Source: Hypomesus transpacificus (lineage: Eukaryota; Chordata; Actinopteri; Osmeriformes; Osmeridae). From it: a stretch of 64,000 nt of DNA. The stretch spans positions 802,395-866,394 of the forward strand of contig NC_061078.1 of NCBI RefSeq assembly GCF_021917145.1, read 5' to 3'. This document shows, one piece after another, positions 11,368-23,110 of this stretch. The position numbers were made by a program, and so were the translations under genes. The notes below the pieces were generated by a model. The model made no database searches, was not told the origin of the DNA, and saw only the letters and a program-made list of their open reading frames with translations. Position 1 is the first letter of the stretch. Each line of letters starts with the position of its first letter.

Positions 11368-13074
11368 TTAAAGGGACAGTGTCCTATTTTTTTCTGCATA
11401 ATGTTCTCTTAAAGGCAGTGTGCCTCTCTCCCTTGAGCCTGGTCTTAAAGGGACAATGTCTTCTTCAGAGCACCTCCTGGAAGTTAACGTGTCATTTCGT
11501 GTTCTTAAAGTAGAAGTGTCTTCTTTCTGGACCCCAGATTGTCTTGTTAAAGGCAGGGCCCTGACCCTCTCCCCCCCCTGTCCACAGTCCCCAGAGACAG
11601 ACAGTGAAGATGGGGTGAGGGGATTTTCTGGCTGGCTGGCCAATAGGGAGCTCTCACATAGACTCTGGCTAAACCAATCAGAGATGCTGTGATCAGAGCT
11701 CCCTCCCTCTCTGTCAGCCATCTTGCATTCCTCTTTCCCCGCTCCCGTGCCCCGCCCCCCATATCCGGCGAGCATTCTGGGACGGCTCGATACCACGGTA
11801 TCCGCATCGCCCCGGCTTTTCACCGAAACCGTATCCACGGCAACAGCATCGTCGCTACAACCCTCCTCCTCCTTCCCTTGGGCGGGGCCACAGCAGAGTT
11901 GAGCCAGGCGTTGTTGCCGGTATCGCGAGTGCAGGAGCCGTGCGGAGCGGTAGATGTCGCCCAGGAAGCAGTAGCAGAGTGGGTTGAGGGAGGAGTTGGT
12001 GAGGCCCAGCCACTGGGCGAACGGACGGCTCTGCAGGAGCCAAGAGGGCGGCCGCTGGCGCTCGCGGTCGATCCAGAGGTCAGCCAGGTACAGGGGCAGC
12101 CAGGAGACGGCAAACAGCAGCACCAGCGCCACCACCACCCGGGCGATCCGCCTCCGCGCTCGCAGACGAGCACAGTGGAGGGCCTGGCTACGGGGGTCCA
12201 GCTCCGAGAAGGGCCCCCCGTGCCCCCCGCCCCCCAGCCTGCGGACGGTCAGGAAGCCGATGGCCAGGTTGAAGGAGACGGGGAGGCAGTAGAGAGCCAG
12301 GAACAGCAGCACGTTGTAGCCCTGCTTCAGCCTGGGGCCTGGCCACACCTCCTGACACACCACCAGCACCAGGGAGCCCAGAGCCACCTCCTCCCTCCGT
12401 GCCAGCACTGCCAGCGGGGAGCAGATGGCCCAGGACACCGCCCACACCACGCCCACCATGGCCAAGATCCGGCGGCGGGTGAAGAGGGTGCGGGCACGAA
12501 GCGGCGAGCGGACACTGACGTAACGGTTGATGCTGGTGACTGTGAGCGTGAGCACGCTGGCAGAGACCGACACCGCCTGGGTGAACGGCACCGCCCGGCA
12601 CAGGAAGTCTCCGTACACCCACTGGACGTAGATGTGGTTGCCCAGGGTGACGGGCATGCAGACGAGGACCACGGCCAGGTCGCACACAGCCAGGTTCACC
12701 AGGAGGAGCCGCGTAGCGCTGGCACCCGCCAGACGCCTGTTGCCACGACGACCCGTCAGCACACGCAGGGACATGGCGTTACCCACGATGCCGAGCGAGA
12801 AGGAGAGGGAGTACATGACGGAGAGAGCCACGGTGGTGGGCTCCCTCACCGTCCAGAGGAGAAGGCTCTCCAGGTCAGAGGGGGGGGAGGGGAGAGGGAG
12901 GGAGGGGGAGGAAGAGGGGGGAAGGGAATAAGGAGAGGAGGAGGGGAGGAAAGAGAGGGCAGAGGAGGAAGGGAGGACTGAGAGGGCAGAGAAGGAGGGG
13001 GCAAGAGAGGGGTGAGACGGTGGGAGGACTGGGGGACTGAAGCTGAGATTGGCTCCTCCTCTTTGGTAGTCCAT
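11368..13074 (-). CDS. Class A (rhodopsin-like) G protein-coupled receptor, peptide-receptor type
   Basis: A single coding exon of 568 residues. I chose the ATG at 13074 because it has an ACCATGG context and sits 9 bases after a strong acceptor (pyrimidine tract plus CAG, exon edge 13083). An in-frame ATG at 13134 would add 20 residues. The N-terminus is an 85-residue Ser/Pro-rich tail with an N-x-S site. Seven hydrophobic segments follow. Class A marks are GN at residues 98-99, LAVCDLA with Asp132, disulfide Cys159 and Cys240, SWLP at 324-327 and NPLCY at 364-368. The DRY motif is NRY (183-185), preceded by TSI. The C-terminal tail is long, about 180 residues. The ECL2/TM5 pattern (CQEVWP ... 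YNVLLFLALYCLP) suits neuropeptide receptors. I do not recognise the subtype. The ligand is unknown. Confidence 0.9.
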   Translation of the reverse strand: MDYQRGGANLSFSPPVLPPSHPSLAPSFSALSVLPSSSALSFLPSSSPYSLPPSSSPSLPLPSPPSDLESLLLWTVREPTTVALSVMYSLSFSLGIVGNAMSLRVLTGRRGNRRLAGASATRLLLVNLAVCDLAVVLVCMPVTLGNHIYVQWVYGDFLCRAVPFTQAVSVSASVLTLTVTSINRYVSVRSPLRARTLFTRRRILAMVGVVWAVSWAICSPLAVLARREEVALGSLVLVVCQEVWPGPRLKQGYNVLLFLALYCLPVSFNLAIGFLTVRRLGGGGHGGPFSELDPRSQALHCARLRARRRIARVVVALVLLFAVSWLPLYLADLWIDRERQRPPSWLLQSRPFAQWLGLTNSSLNPLCYCFLGDIYRSARLLHSRYRQQRLAQLCCGPAQGKEEEGCSDDAVAVDTVSVKSRGDADTVVSSRPRMLAGYGGRGTGAGKEECKMADREGGSSDHSISDWFSQSLCESSLLASQPENPLTPSSLSVSGDCGQGGERVRALPLTRQSGVQKEDTSTLRTRNDTLTSRRCSEEDIVPLRPGSRERGTLPLREHYAEKNRTLSL

Positions 13075-15481
13075 GGTAAGATTCTGAAGGAAGAGGAGGA
13101 GCAAAGGAGAGGAACTGGGCGGGTCCACTTTCATGCTGCTATGCTACCTGATTGGTCCGAATACAGGTGGCGTCATCGGGCAGGAAGTGTTGATCAGTTT
13201 CCAGTCCAGCTCTGTGCATCTAGATTTACTTATATTAAGTAGATTAAGTAGACAAAAGAATACTCCCAGAAAGTTCCAGTTAATCAATAAATCAGAGTTC
13301 CAGAGTTCCATCCAAGCTAGAATTCTGAGCTGACGGCCATGATGTCATCACCTCCTCTGTGAGAGGGTTAGTGGTAACTATAGTGACCCTGTTTTGTCTT
13401 CCTGGTCCACAGCCAATCATCTGGAAGATTCCTCAGATCCGGTTCTCCTGTAGAAACTTCAGCTTCCAGGTGAGGTTTCTCAAGTCTGGTTCTCCAGTCA
13501 AACCTTCAGCTTCCAGGTGAGGTTTCTCAAGTCTGGTTCTCCAGTCAAACCTTCAGCTTCCAGGTGAGGTTTCTCAGGTCCAGGCTCTGATCTAGGAACA
13601 GCTGCTGTATCAGGGAGGGAGGGTAGATATTTAGAAAGGGGGAGAGGTAGATATGAAGAGAGGGAGGGAAGAGAGGTACATTTAAAGAGAGAAAGAGCGA
13701 GAGGGAGGGAGGGAGATAGAGAGGGAGGGAGGGAGGGAAAGAGATAGAGAGGGAGGTTGGGACGGAGAGAGAGGCTGTGGGCAGGAAGAGGTCACTGATC
13801 TGAGATGAGCCACTAATACACCTCCACACCCCCAGGGGAGGAGGGAGGGCCTCTCTCTGTTGTCAGAGGTTAGGTCTTTTGTCTCTCTCTCTCTCTCTCC
13901 TCTCTCACACACACTCTCTCCCAGCTTCAGGCTCCAGGTAAACTGCGGACAGAGAGAAGCATTAGATGCAGACACCTCCCCTATCTCTCTCTCTCTCTCT
14001 CCCCCTCTATTCTGCCCTCTGTCCCTTTCTCCTTCCTTTCCTCTCCCCATCTCATCCTCCTTCTCTCTCCATCTCTCTCACCCCTCCCTCTCCATCTCTC
14101 TCACCCCTCCCTCTCTCACCCTGTCTTCTCACCGTCTCTCCCTCCCTCTACCCCTCTCCATCTTCTGCTCCTCTAAGAACAGCGAAGGCCAAAAGGCACA
14201 AATAGAAAACGGGAATATATGTTCCGGAGTTGGAACAGAGAGAAACAGAGAAAGCACTTTTTTCCCGTTCTTACTTCTTAATGTCTCCTCGTGTCGGCGG
14301 AGAAGGACTTTAAAACCAGAGTATAAGACAGTGCGGTGTCGAAGTGAACGATGTCACATAGCCTACCGTTATTAAAACCAGTGTTTTCGCTAAATACGTT
14401 GAGGATTTGACTATGTGGTGTTGCGACACAGCAGCACGGTATATGTGTGTAGAAGACCATCTGGCCTTTTTGAAGAGTAAAGGTTGAGGATAGCACGCAC
14501 CCGCGGGAGGGGTGGGAGGCTAGAGCCCCCGGCTCCATGTTCATTATGTTAAGTTGTTTCTAGCGTCAGCACATCCGCCCGCTAGTCCCAAGTAAAAGCG
14601 GGAGAAAATGCTGGGCTGTTAAATCTCTGAAAGGTGTACAAGAAAATTGATGTTTCTTTCTGTCTTTGCAGATATTACAGAATATATTATTTTCCTTAAG
14701 CATAACTGACCGTTGATTAAATGCAGTTCTAACCTCTCGTGCCAGTGACGGTGAGAGAAGATGATGCGGGAACAGACACGTTCCCTAGAGGACTGCAGTA
14801 GCGGGAAGCACGAGACGCTACAGCTGCATGTTTCCAGTAATCCTCCCGGTCAAAGAACCAAAAGAAGTCCCCGCTCCCGGTCCTCCTCAGTCATGTAGAA
14901 GATGTTCCGTTTGCCCTGCGCACCCTGAGTGTCCAGAGCTCAACTAGCATGTGCGGCAACCCCTAGACTCTAGCGCGCCAACGCGCACGCAACGGCATCA
15001 CTCTTAAAAGGCTTCTCGAGCAGTTTTCACCCCTTCATTCTTACGTGTCAAATCAGTCCTACAGGGAAGACAAACAAACCTGAAGTCCTAACTGAACATT
15101 CTAAACCGTAGCCTAAATCCGGGATGTTTCCCACGCAGAACAGCTACTGTCCGCACCTACTCCCATAGAGCAGCAGGTGAAGATGAGAACAGGTCCACGG
15201 GATCTGGATAACGAACCTCGAGCTCCACGTCAGTGGAATTGATGATCGATAATCGGTGATGGAGTGCGATGTGCAAGAGACCCGGCAGAATATCCCGCTG
15301 CAGACGGCAGGGTAATCAATAAAGACCAGGTGAGACCACATTAACCCACTTATCCTCTAAACTAATATCCCGATGGGACAGAAAGTTCCGCCGCTCAGTC
15401 TCACGCGGAGTCAGAACGCGCTGCTCTTGCCCGTTGAATAGGCTAGATTACGCCAGAGCAAATCAGAGAAACGCATTACGT
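13075..15481. other. GPCR upstream region with CT/GA tracts
   Basis: This should hold the GPCR promoter and a 5' UTR exon. Purine- and pyrimidine-rich tracts lie at 13610-13770, 13880-13925 and 13985-14165. A CpG-containing, less repetitive stretch at 14740-15450 is the best place for a promoter, but I found no defining motif. A possible plus-strand exon and three-copy repeat at 13413-13585 are listed separately. Confidence 0.4.
13413..13585 (+). repeat. Three tandem copies of a 57-bp unit bearing a CAG|GTGAGG donor
   Basis: TTCAGCTTCCAG-GTGAGGTTTCTCA occurs at 13458, 13507 and 13551 with similar spacing. The first copy ends a 57-bp open segment (13413-13469) framed by TCCACAG and GTGAGG. 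It reads PIIWKIPQIRFSCRNFSFQ. This could be a plus-strand exon with its donor duplicated, or chance. I know no gene it belongs to. Confidence 0.4.
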
Positions 15482-16317
15482 CAGTGGCGATTCTAGGATC
15501 AGACCTTTAGGGTTGCTCAGCCCCCAATGAGAATGTGACATGAATACAGTGCTTTGCAAAAGTGCTAAACCCCCTTGCTAATAACAGGCATGCAAACAGG
15601 TCAGGGGTAAAAAAAGTTGAGAAGGATACGGCGAACCCCCGACCCTTTAGGGGGGTCCGGGGGCATGGTCCCCCGGAAGAAAATACATTTAAAAAGTTAA
15701 ACGCATGAATGTGGTGCACTTTGAGAGCAAAATTAAGAGGCTAATCTATGTAGAATCTGTGCTATTGTAAACAATGTCATGTTCTTTTAATCAAATATAT
15801 TGTTTGAATAGCATACATCATAAAAAACAATAAACAAATGGGATTACCTGTGTTGAACTACTTTAAAAAGCAAAAGTCAAAAACATCCCTTACTGTAAAG
15901 GTAACACACATCCAATAGACATGATTTTTAATATTTTATTAAAATGGTTTCTATTAGATGATGTAAGATGGGTCTGTAAACCTCTTACCACTCTGCCTCT
16001 GATTGGCTGTGAGGTTTAGGCATTAGGAGTGACGATTGGTTCCAGAGCCAGTTGTAAAGTTGGGAAGCAAGGGTAAAATGCTGTGTTGGCCACGGCCACT
16101 ACACGCCACGCCGCTAATTTCACTGGATAACAATTTATACATTTATGTATTATTATGCAAAATATTGAATAAAGGAAAACACTAAGGATGTCCCTTTCTT
16201 CATGAACTACCAGCATCAAATGATAATAAACAATAATCATTTTTATTTTTTATATTTGCTGAGATGAAATTTAGGGGTGTATTGAGCACCCCTAAAAAGG
16301 GTCTAAAATTGCCACTG
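15482..16317. mobile_element. Non-autonomous hAT-like element
   Basis: Ends are CAGTGGCGATTCTAG and, reverse-complemented from the right, CAGTGGCAATTTTAGACC. Both are followed inward by TTTAGGGG(T)TGCTCA. The 8-bp flanks CATTACGT and CATTTCGA match at 6 of 8 positions, as expected for an old hAT target duplication. 836 bp with no transposase frame. Confidence 0.75.
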
Positions 16318-16476
16318 CATTTCGAAGATCATTACCGAGACCTTTTACTCTGATTATGAAGCTGATCAATTACCCCGTGACCAGAGTCATTTACTACAAG
16401 TGGCCTGGTGCTTGTGAGTCTTTTCATCCTCGCGCCATCCTGTTCTCTCTCTGTGCTTGTGCGTCTATCCTGCCCG

Positions 16477-16542
<66 letters not shown>

Positions 16543-16565
16543 GTCTCTCTCTCTCTCTGTCTCTG

Positions 16566-16603
<38 letters not shown>

Positions 16604-17329
16604 TCTTCTCTCACATTCTCTCTCCTCCCCTCTATCTCTCCTGTGCTCCCCCCCTCTTTCTGTCTCTTTCTCCTCAGCTTGTCTCTAACCTTTTTTCGGC
16701 TGTCAGCACACTTTAATCTTTTCCTCCTCCTCTCCTCCTCTCCCCTTCTCCTCCTGTCCCCATTCTCCTAATCCTAAAACAGACAGGCTGGCAGGTAGAC
16801 AAACAGACAGACAGTGTATCGAAGCAGAAGACCATTTCACTTTTTACAGTGTGGATGTGTGTGTGTGTGTCACACTGGTCTCTGTATGGCTGTAAGAAGC
16901 CTCCCCCATCCTCACCCTTCCTCCCCCATCACTCTCTAACATCATAAATGTTTGACAGTGTCTCCTCACTCACCTCTCTGCTTTCTGCTCGATGGAGAGA
17001 AACATAGAGAGAGAGAGACATAGAGACATAGAGAGAGAGAGAGACATAGAGAGAGAGGGAGAGACATAGAGAATGAGTCTTATAACTATTTGTGTGTGTC
17101 AGTAATGCAATGTTAGTTTCAGCTCTTCTGTTAAACATTTGAGTAAAGAATACTTGCATGCTATTTTTAAATGAACTGAGACAGTTTCATTGTGTGTGTG
17201 TGGTGTGTTCGCATTGATGTCCTATTCCTTATCCACAGAGCTGATGAAGGAATCATGCTCTGCATCATGCATGTTCTGTGTCCACCATGATTACAGTTTA
17301 ACTGACATCATGACAGATTAGCTTCACAA
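16318..17329. repeat. CT microsatellite and GA/CATA repeats
   Basis: (CT)n with GTCT interruptions at 16482-16610, and a GAGAGACATA repeat at 17000-17070. The rest is unremarkable intergenic DNA. Confidence 0.7.
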
Positions 17330-17339
17330 TTGTATCAGC

Positions 17340-18295
17340 AGATTCCTCTCCTCCTCCTCTATCCCCCTCTTCTCCTCCTCTCTCCTCCTCTCCTCCTCCT
17401 CTCCTCCTTCTCTCTCCTCCTCCTCCTCTCTCTCCCTCTCCTCCTCCTCTCTCTCCCTCTCCTCCTCCTCTCCTCCTCTCTCTCCCTCTCCTCCTCCCCT
17501 CCTCCTCTCTCCTCCTCCTCTATCCCCCTCTTCTCCTCCTCTCCTCCTCCTCTCTCTCTTTCCTCCTCCTCTCTCCTCCTCTCTCCTCCTCTCCTCCTCC
17601 TCTCTCCTCCTCTCTTCTCCTCCTCTCTCCTCCTTTCCTCCTCCTCTCCTCCTCTCTCCTCCTCCTCTCTCCCCCTCTTCTCCTCCTCTCTCCTCCTTTC
17701 CTCCTCCTCTCTCCTCCTCTCCTCCTCTCCTCCTCCTCCTCTCTCCCCCTCTTCTCCTCCTCTCTCCTCCTTTCCTCCTCCTCTCTCCTCCTCTCCTCCT
17801 CCTCTCTCCTCCTCCTCTCTCCCCCTCTTCTCCTCCTCTCTCTCTTTCCTCCTCCTCTCTCCTCCTCCTCTCTCCCCCTCTTCTCCTCCTCTCCTCCTCC
17901 TCTCTTCCCCTCTTCTCCTCCTCTCTCCTCCTCTCTCCTCCTCCCCCTCTTCTCCTCCTCTCTTCCCCTCTTCTCCTCCTCTCTCCTCCTCTCTCCTCCT
18001 CCCCCTCTTCTCCTCCTCTCTCCCCCTCTTCTCCTCCTCTCTTCTCCTCCTCTCTCTCTTTCCTCCTCCTCTCTCCTCCTCCTCTCTCCTCCTCCTCTCT
18101 CCCCCTCTTCTCCTCCTCTCTCCTCCTCTCTTCCCCTCTTCTCCTCCTCTCTCCTCCTCTCTCCTCCTCCCCCTCTTCTCCTCCTCTCTCCCCCTCTTCT
18201 CCTCCTCTCTTCTCCTCCTCTCCTCCTCCTCTCTCCCCCTCTTCTCCTCCTCTCTCCTCCTCTCCTCCTCCTCTCTTCCCCTCTCCTCCAGTTCA
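17340..18295 (+). repeat. About 950-bp (CTCCTCC/CCTCTT)n polypyrimidine tract
   Basis: Almost every base on the plus strand is C or T. The motifs are CTCCTCCTCTC and CCCCCTCTTCTCCTC, with a larger-scale repeat of about 120-150 bp in the second half. The 340-codon plus frame and 258-codon minus frame across it encode only Ser/Leu/Pro or Arg/Glu/Gly, so they are artefacts. Confidence 0.95.
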
Positions 18296-18511
18296 CCTTT
18301 CTCGTCCTCTCCTCTGTGTAAGAGGATGTCCCCCTCTGCTGGTTACAGTTGAACAGCTCTTTAGAATGTTCTGTACACCAGTGGTTCTACAGCGGGCAGG
18401 GAGGGGAGCCCTGGAGCATATCCTGGAGTGATACACACGCTCAAACACACACAAACACACACACAAACACACGCACAAACACACTCACAGACATAAGTAC
18501 TGTAAGTGATA

Positions 18512-20172
18512 CAGTGCCCTCCAAAAGTATTGGAACAGTGAGGCCAATTCCTTTATTTTTGCTGTAGACTGAAAACATTTGGGCTTGACATCAAACGATG
18601 AATGTGAAACCAGAGATCAACGTTTCAGCTTTTATTTCCAGGTATTTACATCAGGATCTGATGCACAAATTAGAAAATATCACCTTTTTGTTCGAACCCA
18701 CCCATTTGTCACGTGAGCAAAAGTATTGGAACATATGACTGACAGGTGTGTTTTGTTGCCCAGGTGTGTCCTATTACATACATTATTCAATCAATAAATA
18801 CCACTGAATGTCTACACTCAGGTTCAGATTGGGTAAGATAGGTTTTGTCTATGCAGACTGTATTCAGAGGTGAAAACAACATGAAAACCGGAGCGCTGTC
18901 TTTGGGTGAAAAACAAGCAATTGTGAGTCTTAGAGAAGATGGAAAATCAATCAGAGCCATTGCAGAAACATTGGCCATAGCCAGTACAACCATTTGGAAT
19001 GTCCTGAAGAAGAAGAAAACTACTGGTGTACTAAGTAACAGACGTCGAACAGGTAGACCAAGGAAAACATCAGCAGTTGATGACAGAAACATTGTGAGAG
19101 CTGTAAAGAAAGACCCTAAAACAACTGTTAGTGAGATCAGCAACAACCTCCAGATGGCAGGAGTGAAGGTATCACTATCTACTGTTCGCAGAAGACTTCA
19201 TGAACAAAAGTACAAGGGCTACACCAGAAGATGCAAACCACTCATTAGCAAGAAGAATAGGAAGGCCAGGCTGGAATTTGCCAAAAAGTACAGAGATGAA
19301 CCTCAAAAATTCTGGGACAAAGTTTTATGGACTGATGAGACAAAGATTAACTTTTACCAAAGTGATGGAAAGGCTAAAGTTTGGAGAAAGAAAGGAACTG
19401 CTCATGATCCCAAACACACAAGCTCATCTGTGAAACACGGTGGAGGCAATGTCATGGCTTGGGCTTGCATGGCTTCTTCTAGGACGGGCTCATTAATCTT
19501 CATTGAGGATGTAACACATGATGGCAGCAGCAAAATGACCTCGGAAGTCTACAGAAACATTTTGTCTGCCAATTTAAGGAAAGATGCAACCAAACTGATT
19601 GGCAGAGCCTTCATCATGCAGCAAGATAACGACCCAAAACACACTGCCAAAACAACAAAGGAGTTCATCAGGGGCAAGAAATGGAAGGTATAAGACTGGC
19701 CAAGTCAATCTCCAGACTTAAACCCTATAGAGCATGCATTTTACCTGCTTAAGAGGAGACTGAAGGGAGGAACCCCACAAAACAAACAACAACTGAAAGA
19801 GGCTGCAGTGAAAGCCTGGGAAAGCATCAAAAAGGAAGAATGCAAAAGTTTGGTGACGTCAATGGGTCACAGACTTGCTGCAGTTATTGAAAGCAAAGGA
19901 TTTGCAACTAAATATTAAGTCTTATTCACTTAAATATGTTTTAAGTATATCTGTTCCAATACTTTTGCTCACATGACAAATGGGTGGATTCAAACAAAAT
20001 TTGATATTTTCTTAGTTGTGCATCAGATCCTGATGTAAATACCTGGAAATAAAAGCTGAAACGTTGATCTCTGGTCTCACGTTCATTATTTGATGTCAAG
20101 CCCAAATGTTTTCAGTCTACAGCAAAAATAAAGGAATTCGCCTCACTGTTCCAATACTTTTGGAGGGCACTG
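18512..20172 (+). mobile_element. Tc1/mariner transposon, near full length
   Basis: Flanked by TA on both sides. Ends are CAGTGCCCTCCAAAAGTATT and its complement, as typical of fish Tc1 elements. The terminal inverted repeats are about 200 bp long (18512-18720 and 19960-20172) and differ at only a few positions. The 1661-bp element contains one transposase frame. High similarity of the repeats argues for a fairly young insertion. Confidence 0.95.
18851..19918 (+). pseudogene. Tc1 transposase with one premature stop
   Basis: DDE transposase that would cut and paste the surrounding element at TA sites. The frame starts at 18851 (or the ATG at 18881). It has N-terminal helix-turn-helix segments, the GRPRKTS linker, the first catalytic Asp in LWTDETKI and the second in MQQDNDPKHTAK. 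At 19691-19693 TAA follows KKWKV. The same frame resumes directly with DWPSQSPDLNPIEHAF, which carries the third acidic residue, and runs to TAA at 19916. No frameshift was seen, so the only obvious break is this in-frame stop, which separates the catalytic Glu. The product is therefore predicted to be inactive. Confidence 0.92.
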
Positions 20173-20174
20173 TA

Positions 20175-20261
20175 TATGAGCAGAGTTAGGTTCTTATCAG
20201 TTTGCAGTGGAAAGTGTTAGACTATGAGAGCAGCTTCTTAGAACACACATACACTCACACA

Positions 20262-20304
<43 letters not shown>

Positions 20305-20484
20305 GTGTCCACACATTCACCACAAACACCCCATCACAGACAGTCACCCCCCCACACACACGTAAACACATGCACATACACACACACAATCTTTGAAGTG
20401 TGGCGGTATTGTCTAAGGATCTTGTGATCAGAGATTTTTCTCCTCACTGTCTAGACTTGCGCCTGGGGTTGGAACACTCACACT

Positions 20485-20517
<33 letters not shown>

Positions 20518-20646
20518 AGACAGACACAGACACACACAGACAGACTCAACTGGCCTTTCACATTTGGTCTCCATCAGTGTCCAGCTGTAATGTAAAGCAC
20601 ATGACTGGAACCAAGATACTGTAAGCTACTGGACTACACACACACA
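20175..20646. repeat. CA-rich microsatellites
   Basis: (CA)n runs at 20268-20305 and 20485-20540, mixed with CACT. No gene seen. Confidence 0.8.
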
Positions 20647-21037
20647 GCTCTCTCCCTCCCTGTCTCTCCCTATCCAGCCCTGTCTCCTTCTCCCCCTCTC
20701 TCCCTCCCTGTCTCTCCCTATCCAGCCCTGTCTCCTTCTCCCCCTCTCTCCCTCCCTGTCTCTCCCTACCCAGCCCTGTCTCCTTCTCCCCCTCTCTCCC
20801 TCCCTGTCTCTCCCTATCCAGCCCTGTCTCCTTCTCCCCCTCTCTCCCTCCCTGTCTCTCCCTATCCAGCCCTGTCTCCTTCTCCCCCTCTCTCCCTCCC
20901 TGTCTCTCCCTATCCAGCCCTGTCTCCTTCTCACCCTCTCTCCCTCCCTGTCTCTCCCTATCCAGCCTTGTCTCCTTCTCACCCTCTCTCCCTCCCTGTC
21001 TCTCCCTATCCAGCCTTGTCTCCTTCTCACCCTCTCT
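20647..21037 (+). repeat. 48-bp minisatellite, about 8 copies
   Basis: Pyrimidine-rich unit containing TGTCTCTCCCTATCCAGCCC, spaced exactly 48 bp. Variants alter single bases (TACCCAG, CAGCCTTG, TCACCC). Because 48 is a multiple of 3, frames stay open on the minus strand. Confidence 0.93.
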
Positions 21038-22100
21038 CCCCATCTTTCTCTCACTCTCCCTTTCTCTTCTGTATAAGGATCTGTTTTTAATTATCTGTCC
21101 TTGTGACAAAAATGCTGACCCATGTAGTAGCACACTCACACTCTCACACACACACTCTCTCACACACTCACTCTCACACTCACTCTCTCACACACACACT
21201 CTCACACTCACACTCTCACACACACACTCTCATACACACACACACACTCTCTCACACACACACTCTCACACACTCACTCTCATACACACACACACACTCT
21301 CTCACACACTCACTCTCTCACACACTCACTCTCTCACACACACACTCTCTCACACACTCACTCTCACACACACACTCTCTCACACACTCACTCTCATACA
21401 CATACTCTCATACACACACACACACTCTCTCACACACTCACTCTCTCACACACACACTCTCTCACACACTCACTCTCACACACACACTCTCTCACACACT
21501 CACTCTCATACACACACTCTCTCACACACTCACTCTCACACACACTCACTCTCATACACATACTCTCATACACACACTCTCACTCTCTCACACACTCACA
21601 CACACACTCTCACACTCACACACTCTCACACACACACTCTCACACACACTCACACACACACACACTCTCACAATCTCACACTGATGGGAGTTCTGACCAT
21701 TAGAATCCTGCTTATCTACTGATGGATGCAGGAAGCGAGGAGGGGGAGGAGAGAGAGTGGGGGAGGTAGAAGGAAGTGGAGAGGGATGTAAATAGGGGAG
21801 GAGGGGGGGAGAGGATGAGGGATGATGGGGGAGAGAGGATGAGGAATGAGGGAATTTCTCCTGTGAAACAGAGGACGAAACTGAGACAAGACCTTCAACA
21901 GGGAGTGTGTGTGTGTGTGTGAGAAATAAAGAAATAGAAAAAGCATGTGTGTGCATGAAAAAAAAGTGTGTGTGTGTGTGCATGAGAAAAAGTGTGTGTG
22001 TGCGTGTTCTCTGAAGAAGACAAACAGACCTTTGTTTTAGAGGAAACATCCCAACACACTATCTTTCAGATCTGTGTGTTAGTGTGTGTGTATGTACCGT
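21038..22100. repeat. (ACACTCTC)n array and flanking simple repeats
   Basis: 21130-21680 is a dense mixture of ACACTCTC and ACACTCAC units. 21730-21860 is GGGGAGGA-rich. GT runs follow at 21905 and 21965. Not coding. Confidence 0.85.
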
Positions 22101-23110
22101 ACATGAATGTGTATTTGTGTGTGTAACTTGTATATATGTATGTTTGTGTGTGTGTGGACAGCAGTCTGGCAGCACTACACACGAGCCGCCGTCATGCGCA
22201 AACATCTTTGCTGTTCAGCTGCCGCCAAAATTCCTTACCGAGGAACGACACGTGCGACGAACCGCCACGGCATTTCTCGAGACACTTCCTCCCGCCTCGT
22301 GCGCCTCTCGAGGATGTTGTCGGACTTATTTAAATGTTGCAGATATTTGGAAGTGAAAACATCTCGTCCTAATGAGAATGTTAACAACTAGTTCTGGAAT
22401 CTCAAACATTTGTGGCATAGGCTGCTACCTAAATATGTTGTGTATTTGCAACACACATTATGCATTCAGTAAAGTTTCTGTCTGTTCCGTTTATAGACAT
22501 GATGATTGTAAATCATAACGGTTAAAGTGATGCTCCGTCCTTTCACACAAACCTCGGAAAAACGAGGTGTCCGTTAGGCTCGAGGTACTTCTAAAAGAAA
22601 GCGTTTGTTTTGGTTCCAGCTGTCTTTCTTTCTACGTTGTATGCAGCTTTTCGCATGTAACATATTCACATTTTATAATCTCACTCAACAGGTGGCTTGT
22701 TAATTAACAACATGAAATTACGTCAAAGAAAAGTATACATCTATATCAGTCACACGTTCAAAGGGATTTTAACGGCTTTCTGGGGGGCATCACGTGGATA
22801 TATTCTGTTTTCTAATCCTCTAGTGTGAGTGCTGACCCAACTCTCCGCAGTACGCCACGCCCAGCACGGGAGCCCTGAGAACGGAGAGTGGCTGGAACAG
22901 GCCGGTCACGCCCCCGGTTGTCTCCTCGGCGGGGTTGAGGTATCCGTCTGACACGGTAACGGGAAATGGAGGAGGAGAGGCGCCTGTTTGCGCTCCGTTC
23001 TGTCAACATTTATTTGAGACAGGACAGCGGAATGCGTTTGACTGGAGTTTTCCTCACAGAATGTTTTAACTGCATCGCCGTTCGTTTACATTTTATTACC
23101 AGAGTCTAGA
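22101..23110. other. Upstream region of the fringe gene
   Basis: Mostly non-repetitive. 22160-22340 and 22850-23050 are richer in CpG, as at promoters. Short open frames here have no recognisable domain. The fringe promoter and 5' UTR should lie in the last few hundred bases. Confidence 0.45.

Noticed and set aside
11689..12981. 430-codon plus-strand frame antisense to the GPCR
   Set aside because: Mirror of a GC-rich coding exon. It has no domain, while the minus strand has all class A motifs.
17330..18352. 340-codon plus and 258-codon minus frames
   Set aside because: Pure polypyrimidine/polypurine repeat with Ser/Leu or Arg/Glu composition.
20558..21163. 201-codon minus frame
   Set aside because: Created by a 48-bp repeat whose length is a multiple of 3.
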